From Cytophagia bacterium (GTDB lineage: Bacteria; Bacteroidota; Bacteroidia; UBA7662), in contig RFOZ01000051.1 of NCBI GenBank assembly GCA_009926405.1, forward strand, positions 1-9,541: 9,541 bases of DNA. Direction: 5' to 3'. The notes beneath the pieces are model-generated. The model saw only the letters and a program-made list of their open reading frames with translations. It had not been told where the DNA came from and did not search any database. Shown piece after piece: positions 1-6,906 of this stretch. The position numbers were made by a program, and so were the translations under genes. Within the stretch, counting starts at the first letter, position 1, and every line of letters begins with the position of its first letter.

Positions 1-562
1 GATTTGGGTTCCAGCGCGTATTCGGCTTGACCGTCCCGTCAAATTGGCCGGTTGACCATGAGGCCCTTTGTTGAAACCGATGCCGAATGATGCCGGTGGT
101 ATTCTGCCCAAGGGTATCGCGACGAGCAAGGCAAAATTCAATGTTGGGATATCCCGCAACCGCCGCAAAACCGGCCGGGGTATTCACTGTATCGGCGTTG
201 AGTCGGCGAAAATCTTCGTTCAGGATTTGAATCTGAGATAGCACCTGCTGGTCCGATATGTTCCAAACATCCGTTTCGTTTTGATAGATAATATGGACCA
301 CCACCGGGATGGTGTACAGAGTCCCCGGTGATAAGGCACGACCCTGGCCTCCCGAGGTTGCTGCCTGCTGTTGAGCCATCCAGGCTTCGAATTGCGCATC
401 GGTCTCCGGCCATAATCCTTGGTTCCTCATCCGCTCCATCACCTCCGTGGTCGCACAACGAACAACAGGCGTCTGGCTCTGAGCCCAACCCGTTGACCCG
501 AACCCAGTCCCGACCAAAAGGGCCACGATGACCCCCAATCGAATAATTGAAATAAAACGCAT
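1..562 (-). CDS. Secreted M43 (pappalysin/cytophagalysin-like) zinc metalloprotease, N-terminal part
   Basis: Reading the minus strand from ATG at 562 gives 187 open codons that leave the window at position 1. Residues 1-27 form a signal peptide: Arg2 and Arg8, a hydrophobic core around residues 9-21, and a plausible cleavage after GWA (Ala27). A propeptide-like stretch follows, with the RCATTEVMERM segment around Cys36. The segment IPVVVHIIYQNE (85-96) and then ISDQQVLSQIQILNEDFRRLNADT (102-125, key residues Asn115, Asp117, Phe118, Arg119, Asn122), with EFCLA (142-146) and TTGI (155-158), are typical of the start of the M43B catalytic domain in Bacteroidota. The HExxHxxGxxH zinc motif would lie beyond the left edge, so catalytic competence is unseen. 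Such proteins are secreted and often end in a type IX sorting domain; whether this one does cannot be seen. It is divergent from sua5. There is no clear Shine-Dalgarno before the ATG. Family assignment is confident; substrate is unknown. Confidence 0.88.
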   Translation of the reverse strand, partial: MRFISIIRLGVIVALLVGTGFGSTGWAQSQTPVVRCATTEVMERMRNQGLWPETDAQFEAWMAQQQAATSGGQGRALSPGTLYTIPVVVHIIYQNETDVWNISDQQVLSQIQILNEDFRRLNADTVNTPAGFAAVAGYPNIEFCLARRDTLGQNTTGIIRHRFQQRASWSTGQFDGTVKPNTRWNPN

Positions 563-655
563 ACGTAGAAGTCCGGGCTTTGTCCGAAACGGAGGCCAAT
601 TTAGTCGTAGAGGCCCTAAACTTGCAGGGTTTTGGAAGGAATTAATGGGAAATCA
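563..655. promoter_or_regulatory. Divergent intergenic region with weak promoter-like elements
   Basis: These 93 bases separate the minus-strand M43 protease from the plus-strand sua5, so both promoters should lie here or overlap the gene starts. Two one-mismatch versions of the Bacteroidota -7 element TAnnTTTG are visible: TAAACTTG at 617-624 on the plus strand for sua5, and TAAATTGG at 596-603 on the minus strand for the protease. I find no matching -33 TTTG/TTG at 17-19 bases upstream of either. These are therefore suggestions from position and partial consensus only. Confidence 0.25.
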
Positions 656-1663
656 ATGGCGATAATCGGAACCTCGATCCAAGAAGCGGGGGCCTGGCTT
701 CGGGACGGCTGGCCGGTCGGTATTCCAACCGAAACGGTGTACGGTCTGGCCGCCAATGCCTGCGATCGGGAGGCCTTGCTGAGGGTCTTTGAAACCAAAG
801 GACGCCCCTTGACCGATCCACTCATTGTCCACTTGGCCAGTCAGGAGGAACTGAATCGCTATGCCGTGGATGTACCTGATACGGCCTATGCCCTCCTCGA
901 AGCTTTCAGCCCCGGACCCTTGACCCTTATTTTGCCCAAAGCCTCCATTCTACCCGACGAGGTTTCGGCTGGATTGAAGACCGCCGGTTTCCGAATCCCC
1001 CGACATCCCCTCACCCTGGAACTACTTCGTTCCTTGGATTTTCCGCTGGCAGCTCCCTCGGCCAATCTCTTTGGACGGACCAGCCCGACCACCGCCGACC
1101 ATGTAGCCGACCAATTGGGCGAACAAATTCCTTATATCTTGGACGGAGGTCCCTGTCAAATAGGAGTAGAATCCACCGTGTTGGATCTGAGTGGAAGGGA
1201 ACCCATTCTATTGAGGGAGGGCGGTCTCACCGCCGAAACCCTGGAAGCTTTTTTGGGTAAGGCCCTTCAGCGGCCCCACCGTCCTGCTCAAGTGGGTCAA
1301 GCCCAGCGTGCTCCTGGAACCTTGGCCCATCATTACGCCCCCTCCGTGCCCTTGTACTTGTTTTCGGACGATCAAGAACTTGTGGATTGGCTGCTTCAAA
1401 ACAAAAGGCTAACCCTGCAGACAAAACCACCGACCCTGCTTCGTTTTGATAAAACCCTCTTGGATTCCACAACCCAGCATTGGCATCAAGAAATCCTCAG
1501 TTCATCCGGAAGCCTGAGCGAAGCGGCTCACCGATTGTTTGGGGCTCTGCGTCGCCTCGAAAAAGAGTACAGTTTGATCTTAGCCCAAAAAGTCCCCAAC
1601 ACAGGATTGGGAGCAGCCATCAACGACCGCCTTCTGAGGGCATCCTTGAAGCCACTTCACTGA
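656..1663 (+). CDS. sua5: L-threonylcarbamoyladenylate synthase (Sua5/TsaC, two-domain form)
   Basis: Makes threonylcarbamoyl-AMP from threonine, bicarbonate and ATP, the first step of the t6A37 modification of ANN-decoding tRNAs, in the cytoplasm. The 335-residue protein has the YrdC domain first: PTETVYGLAANA (24-35), KGRP (48-51), PGPLTLILPK (86-95), APSAN (133-137) and GVESTVLD (170-177). The linker APGTLAHHYAP (219-229) leads to a C-terminal Sua5 domain ending in NTGLGAAINDRLLRAS (315-330). The length fits the Sua5 form rather than the short TsaC form. I chose ATG 656 because the following residues (MAIIGTSIQEA) match the usual family start; a TTG in frame at 632 would add eight residues and is less likely. 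An ATG at 645 is out of frame and stops after six codons. The gene stands alone, divergent from the M43 protease and convergent with the long minus-strand cluster. Confidence 0.95.
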   Translation: MAIIGTSIQEAGAWLRDGWPVGIPTETVYGLAANACDREALLRVFETKGRPLTDPLIVHLASQEELNRYAVDVPDTAYALLEAFSPGPLTLILPKASILPDEVSAGLKTAGFRIPRHPLTLELLRSLDFPLAAPSANLFGRTSPTTADHVADQLGEQIPYILDGGPCQIGVESTVLDLSGREPILLREGGLTAETLEAFLGKALQRPHRPAQVGQAQRAPGTLAHHYAPSVPLYLFSDDQELVDWLLQNKRLTLQTKPPTLLRFDKTLLDSTTQHWHQEILSSSGSLSEAAHRLFGALRRLEKEYSLILAQKVPNTGLGAAINDRLLRASLKPLH

Positions 1664-1691
1664 AAAACAACGTTCGAGAGACCCTAGGCCG

Positions 1692-1778
1692 TTAATCGTG
1701 CGGCTCCTTGGTGTATTTGGTCAGAACAAAAACGAAACCGCCCAAGGCGATTACTGCAAAAAAAATCCATCCGATCAT
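1692..1778 (-). CDS. Small single-pass membrane protein, 28 residues, unknown function
   Basis: ATG at 1778 to TAA at 1692 on the minus strand encodes 28 residues. Residues 2-19 form one continuous hydrophobic helix (IGWIFFAVIALGGFVFVL) with a GG pair at 13-14. A short charged tail follows, KYTKEPHD, with Lys21, Lys24, Glu25 and Asp28. The lysines just after the helix suggest the C-terminus faces the cytoplasm. It lies 97 bases downstream of the RsmI-like methyltransferase on the same strand and is the last gene before the convergent sua5 (28 bases between stop codons), so it could share that transcript. The GAGG four bases before the ATG is a possible weak ribosome site. The clean helix-plus-charged-tail design argues for a real microprotein, perhaps a small subunit or regulator of a larger membrane complex, but I do not recognise a family, and an open frame this short can occur by chance. 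Confidence 0.55.
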   Translation of the reverse strand: MIGWIFFAVIALGGFVFVLTKYTKEPHD

Positions 1779-1875
1779 AGCCTCGGGGTTTTGGGGTTAA
1801 GGAGCGAAACACGAATTTACGAAAAACCTGCTTGGATTTCGTAGCCAATCACAGGGCCTATGGGGCAGGGAATCT

Positions 1876-2631
1876 TTAGGGGCATTGCAGGAGGAAGACG
1901 CAAGGTCTTTTGTGAAGGGACGGCCCCTCCCCTCGTTGCATGGCTTCCACCCATTCATTAACACGCCGGGTTTTAATCCATTCCTTGGGACCACCGGTAA
2001 TTTCACAAGCGACGCATAGGAGGGTATTCGGTTGGAGGCATCGAAGGGCCGATTCCAACAGGGCATCGTTGCGGTACGGGGTTTCGATCCAAACCTGGGT
2101 TTGATGGGTGCGCTGGGAGCGCTGCTCCATTTCGCGCAGTTGCCGTATGCGATCGTTGGCCTGAATCGGCAAATACCCGTGAAACTCCATTCGCTGTCCG
2201 TTGAGACCGCTGGCCATCCACGCCAACATCAAACTGGATGGACCGCTGAGTGGCTCCACCTTCCAACCCATTCGATGGGCTTCGAGAACCAAGCCAGAAC
2301 CCGGATCCGCCAAAACCGGAAGACCTGCATCGGACATCAAACCGACGGAATACCCTCTTTGCATGGGTTCCAAAAAATCTTCGTAGCGAGGTTCCCGCTG
2401 ATGCTCGTTTAGCAACACAAGGTTGTATCGATTGAGATCCACCCCCGGTAACAAACGGCGAATCATCCGCCTTGCTTCCCGTTCTGATTCAACCACCAAG
2501 TACTCCAAACCCGACAATACCTCCCGGACTCTGCTGCCGATATGATCAGAACCCCACTCGGCATCCAAAAGCGAGGGTAACAAGTACAAGATGGGTTTTG
2601 AGTGCTCCGATGCTGCTTCTTTGGACTCCAT
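1876..2631 (-). CDS. RsmI-like SAM-dependent methyltransferase (tetrapyrrole methylase fold)
   Basis: A 251-residue protein related to RsmI, the enzyme that 2'-O-methylates C1402 of 16S rRNA. Recognisable blocks are MSDAGLPVLADPGSG (99-113, equivalent to RsmI's SDAGxPxxxDPG), PLSGPSSLMLAWMASGLNGQ (127-146), GYLPI (152-156) and QVWIETPYRND (179-189, in place of RsmI's ESPxR). The N-terminus is divergent: LYLLPSLLDAE (15-25) replaces the glycine-rich GNxxD block expected in RsmI, as in a Bacteroidota subfamily usually annotated only as SAM-dependent methyltransferase. The RsmI name should therefore not be transferred; the substrate is uncertain. The start at 2631 is the first ATG in frame and lies 15 bases after the stop of the BASS transporter gene, with no Shine-Dalgarno. 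It is the sixth gene of the minus-strand cluster. Confidence 0.85.
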   Translation of the reverse strand: MESKEAASEHSKPILYLLPSLLDAEWGSDHIGSRVREVLSGLEYLVVESEREARRMIRRLLPGVDLNRYNLVLLNEHQREPRYEDFLEPMQRGYSVGLMSDAGLPVLADPGSGLVLEAHRMGWKVEPLSGPSSLMLAWMASGLNGQRMEFHGYLPIQANDRIRQLREMEQRSQRTHQTQVWIETPYRNDALLESALRCLQPNTLLCVACEITGGPKEWIKTRRVNEWVEAMQRGEGPSLHKRPCVFLLQCP

Positions 2632-2646
2632 AACAAAAAGATTGGG

Positions 2647-3582
2647 CTAGGGTCGCCCTCTTAATCCTTCACGGATACGCTGCAACCGCCTGAAATGCAA
2701 GAAACGACGAATCCGACGGGTGATTTCTCTCAGGGAATAACCAAAGAGAACAGCGGTTCCAAAACTAAAGGAAGAATAAACAACCGCTACCAGGGCCATT
2801 GCGTTGTTGTTGAGCATCACCTGTGAAACAAAAATGGCCAAGGATACGTTTTGGAGACCAACTTCCAGCGGTATGGTGATCCGGCTCATGGGACCCAAGC
2901 GAAAGAAAAAAGCCAACATAAGACCCAACAGCATTCCCAATCCGTTCAATAAAAGGGTAGGTGGTAACAACAGACGAACGGAAGCAACCAAGGAATCGGT
3001 ACCCCGATGCTCGGCACCTGCAACCCCTGCAAAAGCTACGATTAACATTACAGGCATTAGATACCTCAATGGACGATCGGCCGCCTTGGCAAAGTCCGGG
3101 TAACGGGAGCGTAACCAAAGGCCAACACCCGTTGGTAACAACGTAAGCAAAGCAATATCCTGAACCGTACTCCAAAACGGCAGAGAAATTTGGGCATTTT
3201 GATCCAGAAAATACCCCAAAGCTGCATCAACCAGCCAGGGAATGGTGGCGACGCATAACAAAGAATTGATGGTTGTTAGGCACATGGACAAAGCCACATT
3301 GGCTTTGAGTAAATGACTAATCAAACCAGCGGAGGCGCCTCCTGGACAAGAGGCCACAATCATGAGTCCGGCTGCATAGGTCGGAGATAAAGCGAAGGCA
3401 TGAGCAAGCCCAAATGCCAAAAGAGGTAGCACCACCATCTGGGCCACCAGACCAACCACAACGGCTTTGGGAAAGCGCAACACATTGCGAAAATTCTGCA
3501 AACTCAAAGACAAACCCATACCCCCCATGATGAGCACCAAGGTAGCCGGCAAAAAGTAGGTCGAAAAGAAGGCCTGTCCCAT
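2647..3582 (-). CDS. Bile acid:sodium symporter (BASS) family transporter
   Basis: A 311-residue integral membrane protein with about nine to ten hydrophobic segments, a usual size for bacterial BASS proteins. The two signature crossover regions are present: SCPGGASAGLISHLLKANVALS (78-99), followed by TTINSLLCVATIP (103-115), and IPLEVGLQNVSLAI (237-250). In the bacterial homologue ASBT the Glu and Gln of the equivalent EVGxQN motif bind sodium; here these are Glu240 and Gln244. It should carry out sodium-coupled uptake of an organic anion across the inner membrane; the real substrate of bacterial members is rarely a bile acid and cannot be inferred here. The C-terminus (about 285-311) is an unusually arginine-rich cytoplasmic tail, consistent with the positive-inside rule. 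It sits 35 bases downstream of scpA and 15 bases upstream of the methyltransferase, so is probably cotranscribed. Confidence 0.9.
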   Translation of the reverse strand: MGQAFFSTYFLPATLVLIMGGMGLSLSLQNFRNVLRFPKAVVVGLVAQMVVLPLLAFGLAHAFALSPTYAAGLMIVASCPGGASAGLISHLLKANVALSMCLTTINSLLCVATIPWLVDAALGYFLDQNAQISLPFWSTVQDIALLTLLPTGVGLWLRSRYPDFAKAADRPLRYLMPVMLIVAFAGVAGAEHRGTDSLVASVRLLLPPTLLLNGLGMLLGLMLAFFFRLGPMSRITIPLEVGLQNVSLAIFVSQVMLNNNAMALVAVVYSSFSFGTAVLFGYSLREITRRIRRFLHFRRLQRIREGLRGRP

Positions 3583-3617
3583 GGGTGGTTTAGAGTATAG
3601 GTTGTACCACCCAAAAA

Positions 3618-4355
3618 TTAGGCCTTGAGGCGAAGCCCAAAACGATTGAACTCATCCTGGGTCTCGATTTCCAAGCGACCGACTTGCAACATTTCCAACA
3701 TTGCTAGAAACGTAAAAATAGCTTGCATTTTGTCGGTGAAATCCAGAAAGAGGTCCTCAAAGGTGATGAATTCCCGGGCATTGAGTCGATTGGCCAGGTA
3801 ATTTCGTTGAGCAGCGATCGAATACGGGTAAGGAGTGACTTTGTGCACCACCTTTACACGGGCGCTTCCCCGAGCCACAGCCTGATGAAAATACTTAAGC
3901 AGCTGGTATAGGTCCACGTGCAAAAGATCTTGGTCAATACCCAGGCTTTCCTCCACACGGCGCCATTCTTCTTCTTTGTTACCGCGGGGTAGCAAGGATT
4001 GCCGATGCTGCTCCATCGACTGCAATTCCTCGGTGACCGCTTTGTACCGTTTGTATTCAAGCAATCGAGCCGCCAGGTCTGCACGGGGATCAATTTCTTC
4101 GCCCTGCTCGTCCAATTCGGGACGGGGAAGTAACATACGGGCCTTGATGCGGATTAATGTGGCGGCCACCAAAATGAATTCAGAGGCAAGCTCGATGTTA
4201 AGCTCCGCCATCTGCTGCATATAATCCAAAAAATCGGCGGTTATCTTTCCAATAGGGATATCTTGAATGTCCAGCTCATCCCTTTCAATAAAGAAAAGGA
4301 GAAGATCAAAGGGGCCTTCGAAGCGATTTAGACGAATTTGATAAGTCTCGTTCAT
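3618..4355 (-). CDS. scpA: Segregation and condensation protein A
   Basis: ScpA is the kleisin of the bacterial Smc-ScpAB condensin; it bridges the Smc heads and binds ScpB, helping to compact and separate daughter chromosomes. The 245-residue protein starts with the classical kleisin N-terminal block, RFEGPFDLLLFFIERDELDI (11-30), then DIPIGKIT (32-39), and the helix with ASEFILVAATLIRIKARMLLP (57-77). An acidic linker (79-90) follows, then a charged central region. The C-terminal winged-helix domain (about 194-245) contains ITFEDLFLDF (197-206), FTFLAMLEMLQVGRLEI (214-230) and a final RFGLRL (238-243). Length and domain order are normal for the family. No scpB or smc is visible in the window. 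It lies 27 bases after the non-catalytic M16 gene and 35 bases before the BASS gene. Confidence 0.95.
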   Translation of the reverse strand: MNETYQIRLNRFEGPFDLLLFFIERDELDIQDIPIGKITADFLDYMQQMAELNIELASEFILVAATLIRIKARMLLPRPELDEQGEEIDPRADLAARLLEYKRYKAVTEELQSMEQHRQSLLPRGNKEEEWRRVEESLGIDQDLLHVDLYQLLKYFHQAVARGSARVKVVHKVTPYPYSIAAQRNYLANRLNAREFITFEDLFLDFTDKMQAIFTFLAMLEMLQVGRLEIETQDEFNRFGLRLKA

Positions 4356-4382
4356 GGAAGAGGACGAAAGATACTTTGAAAA

Positions 4383-5666
4383 TCAAAGACCAGGGCCGGC
4401 CAAAACGACCACCGCGCGATCAGGATCCAGATAGGTTTGGGCCATGCGACGAAGCGTGGCAGGTTCCAATTCCTGCATGGTTTGAACCGAACGTCGAAGG
4501 AAATCCTCGCCCAGGCCGTGGTGCCAAAGGTCCCAATAACGATCCATCATGGCCAAAGGACCGTCCATACCGGCCATCCATTGACCACGCAAATAAGACA
4601 AAACCCGATCAAATTCAGGTTTGCCTACATCCTCAGCGCCTAACCTTTGCATTTCGAAGCGCACTTCTTCCAAGGCCAGGTCGCTGGAACCTGCCTGCAG
4701 TTCGGATTGCACGGTCATCAAACCATGGTCTCCGAAAGAACGAAGGGCAGCTCCTACGCCATAGGTCAAGCCTTTGTCCTCGCGGAGATTTTGCATCAGC
4801 CTGGACCCAAAATACCCCCCCAATAGCACTGTTAAGATTTTGAGGGCATGGTAATCAGGATGGGATTTGGAAGGAAAAACCAAGGTCGAGCGCAAGGCAA
4901 CCTGAACGTTTTCTGGCATTGGTACATGAATCAGGGCAGGCGTTGGGTTGGGCACGTCAAAGAGGGCAGCCGGGGAACGATTGAAATCTGGGGACCAGGC
5001 CTCCTGGACATCCTTCAAGATCCGCTGAGCGAAACGCTCCGCTGATGGGCCGCAGAGGCCCAAGGCCGGAGCGTTTTGGAGAATCAAAAGACGGTGGGCT
5101 TCGCGGAGATCGGCAACAGTTACGGCTTGGTAATCAGCAGGAAAGGACAGACGCTCTTCGGGATGCCCGTAAGGGTAAACCAAAGACCGGGTTCGACGCG
5201 AAGCAGCCACCGTGACTTTGCGTGATTCGATGTTCCAGTGTTGAACTTTTGACTGAACAACCCGAATCAATGCCTCCGGGTCAAAGGCCGGTTCCAACAC
5301 TGCCTCAAGGAACAAGGGCCATACCCGGTCCACATAGGCATCCAGGACATACAACGTGGCAGTGCAACGCTCTTGCTCAATCGAAAAATGCGCTTGCGCC
5401 CCCCAAAAGTCCATCGCACCGGTCCATTCGGAGGCTGAGTGCCGAACGGTTCCTTCGCTCAGAAGTCGAGTCATCAAACGCCCGGACAAAAAAACCGGTT
5501 CATCCCAGGTACCTAACTTCCAATGGAGTTCTACTCGCAGCAAAGGTTCCCTGCCAAGGTTCAAAAGGGTTGCTGAACCCTGTTCGTTACCCACCTGTAG
5601 GGGCCAAGACCAGGTTAGGTCAGGATGCTCCGTGACAGAGGGTCGGCGCTGAAGGTCAGGATGCAT
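4383..5666 (-). CDS. M16 family peptidase-like protein, non-catalytic subunit
   Basis: A 427-residue M16 (pitrilysin/processing-peptidase fold) protein without the zinc site: where catalytic members carry HxxEH after the first strand, this one reads GRLMTRLLSEGT (62-73). The C-terminal half keeps the signature LGGYFGSRLMQNLREDKGLTYGV (282-304), including the Arg295/Tyr302 pair that active heterodimers use to hold substrate in the partner's active site. By comparison with bacterial M16B pairs and mitochondrial processing peptidase, it probably forms a heterodimer with the product of the gene immediately upstream and supplies the Arg/Tyr element. The ATG at 5666 overlaps the end of that gene by 11 bases, which fits translational coupling and balanced production. 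No signal peptide is seen, so the complex is likely cytoplasmic. Confidence 0.9.
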   Translation of the reverse strand: MHPDLQRRPSVTEHPDLTWSWPLQVGNEQGSATLLNLGREPLLRVELHWKLGTWDEPVFLSGRLMTRLLSEGTVRHSASEWTGAMDFWGAQAHFSIEQERCTATLYVLDAYVDRVWPLFLEAVLEPAFDPEALIRVVQSKVQHWNIESRKVTVAASRRTRSLVYPYGHPEERLSFPADYQAVTVADLREAHRLLILQNAPALGLCGPSAERFAQRILKDVQEAWSPDFNRSPAALFDVPNPTPALIHVPMPENVQVALRSTLVFPSKSHPDYHALKILTVLLGGYFGSRLMQNLREDKGLTYGVGAALRSFGDHGLMTVQSELQAGSSDLALEEVRFEMQRLGAEDVGKPEFDRVLSYLRGQWMAGMDGPLAMMDRYWDLWHHGLGEDFLRRSVQTMQELEPATLRRMAQTYLDPDRAVVVLAGPGL

Positions 5667-6906
5667 GGTCGGAAGGAATGTACCGCAAAACGGAGGCGTT
5701 GCGGGGTTGAAGAACGATGGATGCTTGCTCCTTGATCATGGCAGGCGTAACCGCCCTGTAACAATCCAGTTCGAGGTCGTAATTTTCTGCACTGCTGAGG
5801 TATTCAAAATAACACAAATTCATGGCCATGTTGAGTCCCTGCAAGCGGGCAAAAACCAAGGAAGACTCGATTTGATGCAGGCTTTTATCACGTTCAAATT
5901 CGGTAATTTCTTCGTGTCGTAGCCTTTCAAGGGTTTCCCAAACAGCATTTTCGGCCAAGTCAAGATCCACACCCGGTGCACAATGCCCGCTTACCACCAA
6001 CAAGCCTGGATCCATATCCCCCGTTACATAGGCATTAAGATCCGAAAAAAGACCGCGCTCCATGACCAGATTCCGGAACAAACGAGAGGATTGACCGCGT
6101 GATAACACATCAGTAATCAAATCGCAGGCGTGGTACCCGGTCTCCCCCCTACCGGGCATATGAAAAGCCATGTATAAAGCCGGAGCCGGATACAAACCAG
6201 GCTTGTCCAAGCGACGGATTCCGTTCTGCACCGGTTCCTGGGGTCTTGGCTGGGGTTGGTAACCCGACGAAGCCCAATCCCCGAACCAGCGATGAACCGT
6301 TTCCACAACGCGCTCCGCCTCGTAAGGTCCGCTTACAGCCAATATCATTCGATCGGGGGCATAAAAGCGATTTTTGAAATCCAAAACCACGTCCAAGGTG
6401 GCTTTTTCGATATGAGCGAGTTCCTTGCCAATGGTGGCCCATCGGTAGGGATGAGTCTTATAAGCCAGGTTCCGCAATTCAAGCCATGCATCCCCGTAGG
6501 GTTGGTTGAGATAACGTTGTTTGAATTCTTCGATAACCACACTCTTTTGGGTATCCAAAGCGTTTTGGTCAATGACCGGGCAACCCATACGATCCCTTTC
6601 CAACCACAGCGCTACCTCCAGCTGATGGGCCGGAAAGGTGAGGTAGTAATCGGTCAGATCGTTGGATGTAAATGCGTTGTTCTCGGCCCCCATGGATTGG
6701 GCGACTTGGTCATAGGATGGAATGTGTTGGGAACCCGAAAACATCAAGTGCTCAAAGAGATGCGCAAAACCTGTATGTTCCGGGTCTTCGTCCCTGGAAC
6801 CAACCTTGACCATTATATTCAAGGATCCCATCCGGGTGTCCGGGTCCGGGTGCACCAAGACCGTCAAACCATTGGGTAAGATCTTTTTGGTGAATTCTGT
6901 TTTCAT
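5656..6906 (-). CDS. M16 family zinc peptidase, catalytic subunit
   Basis: A 416-residue M16B-type metallopeptidase. The inverted zinc motif HLFEH is at 49-53 (His49 and His53 bind zinc, Glu52 is the general base), and SVVIEEF (122-128) supplies the third ligand, most likely Glu127. Other family blocks are NNAFTSNDLTDYYL (76-89) and the substrate-binding strand around 211-240. The C-terminal domain has DVLSRGQSSRLFRNL, the equivalent of the partner's signature, but without the KGLxY tyrosine block, which the non-catalytic partner carries instead. This division of labour supports a heterodimer. There is no signal peptide, so it is likely cytoplasmic and degrades peptides or small proteins; the physiological substrate is unknown. 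The start overlaps the ribBA stop in an ATGA arrangement (6903-6906), a strong sign of translational coupling. Confidence 0.95.
   Translation of the reverse strand: MKTEFTKKILPNGLTVLVHPDPDTRMGSLNIMVKVGSRDEDPEHTGFAHLFEHLMFSGSQHIPSYDQVAQSMGAENNAFTSNDLTDYYLTFPAHQLEVALWLERDRMGCPVIDQNALDTQKSVVIEEFKQRYLNQPYGDAWLELRNLAYKTHPYRWATIGKELAHIEKATLDVVLDFKNRFYAPDRMILAVSGPYEAERVVETVHRWFGDWASSGYQPQPRPQEPVQNGIRRLDKPGLYPAPALYMAFHMPGRGETGYHACDLITDVLSRGQSSRLFRNLVMERGLFSDLNAYVTGDMDPGLLVVSGHCAPGVDLDLAENAVWETLERLRHEEITEFERDKSLHQIESSLVFARLQGLNMAMNLCYFEYLSSAENYDLELDCYRAVTPAMIKEQASIVLQPRNASVLRYIPSDHAS

Noticed and set aside
138..599. 153-codon minus-strand open frame before sua5
   Set aside because: It overlaps the M43 protease in another frame. 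The product is low-complexity, glycine/arginine-rich and unlike any domain, while the competing frame from 562 has a signal peptide and clear M43 motifs.
1664..1691. Bidirectional terminator between the convergent sua5 and microprotein genes
   Set aside because: The 28 bases contain no inverted repeat that could form a stable hairpin with a T-tract on either strand.
1785..1796. GGGGTTTTGGGG tract, resembling a telomere repeat or G-quadruplex
   Set aside because: Only two G-runs are present, too few for an intramolecular quadruplex, and there is no repetition around it.
1797..2066. 89-codon minus-strand open frame overlapping the end of the RsmI-like gene
   Set aside because: It mostly overlaps the methyltransferase in another frame and yields a proline/arginine-rich product without structure.
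6256..6879. 207-codon plus-strand open frame antisense to the catalytic M16 gene
   Set aside because: It is fully contained opposite a well-supported peptidase gene and shows no recognisable domain.
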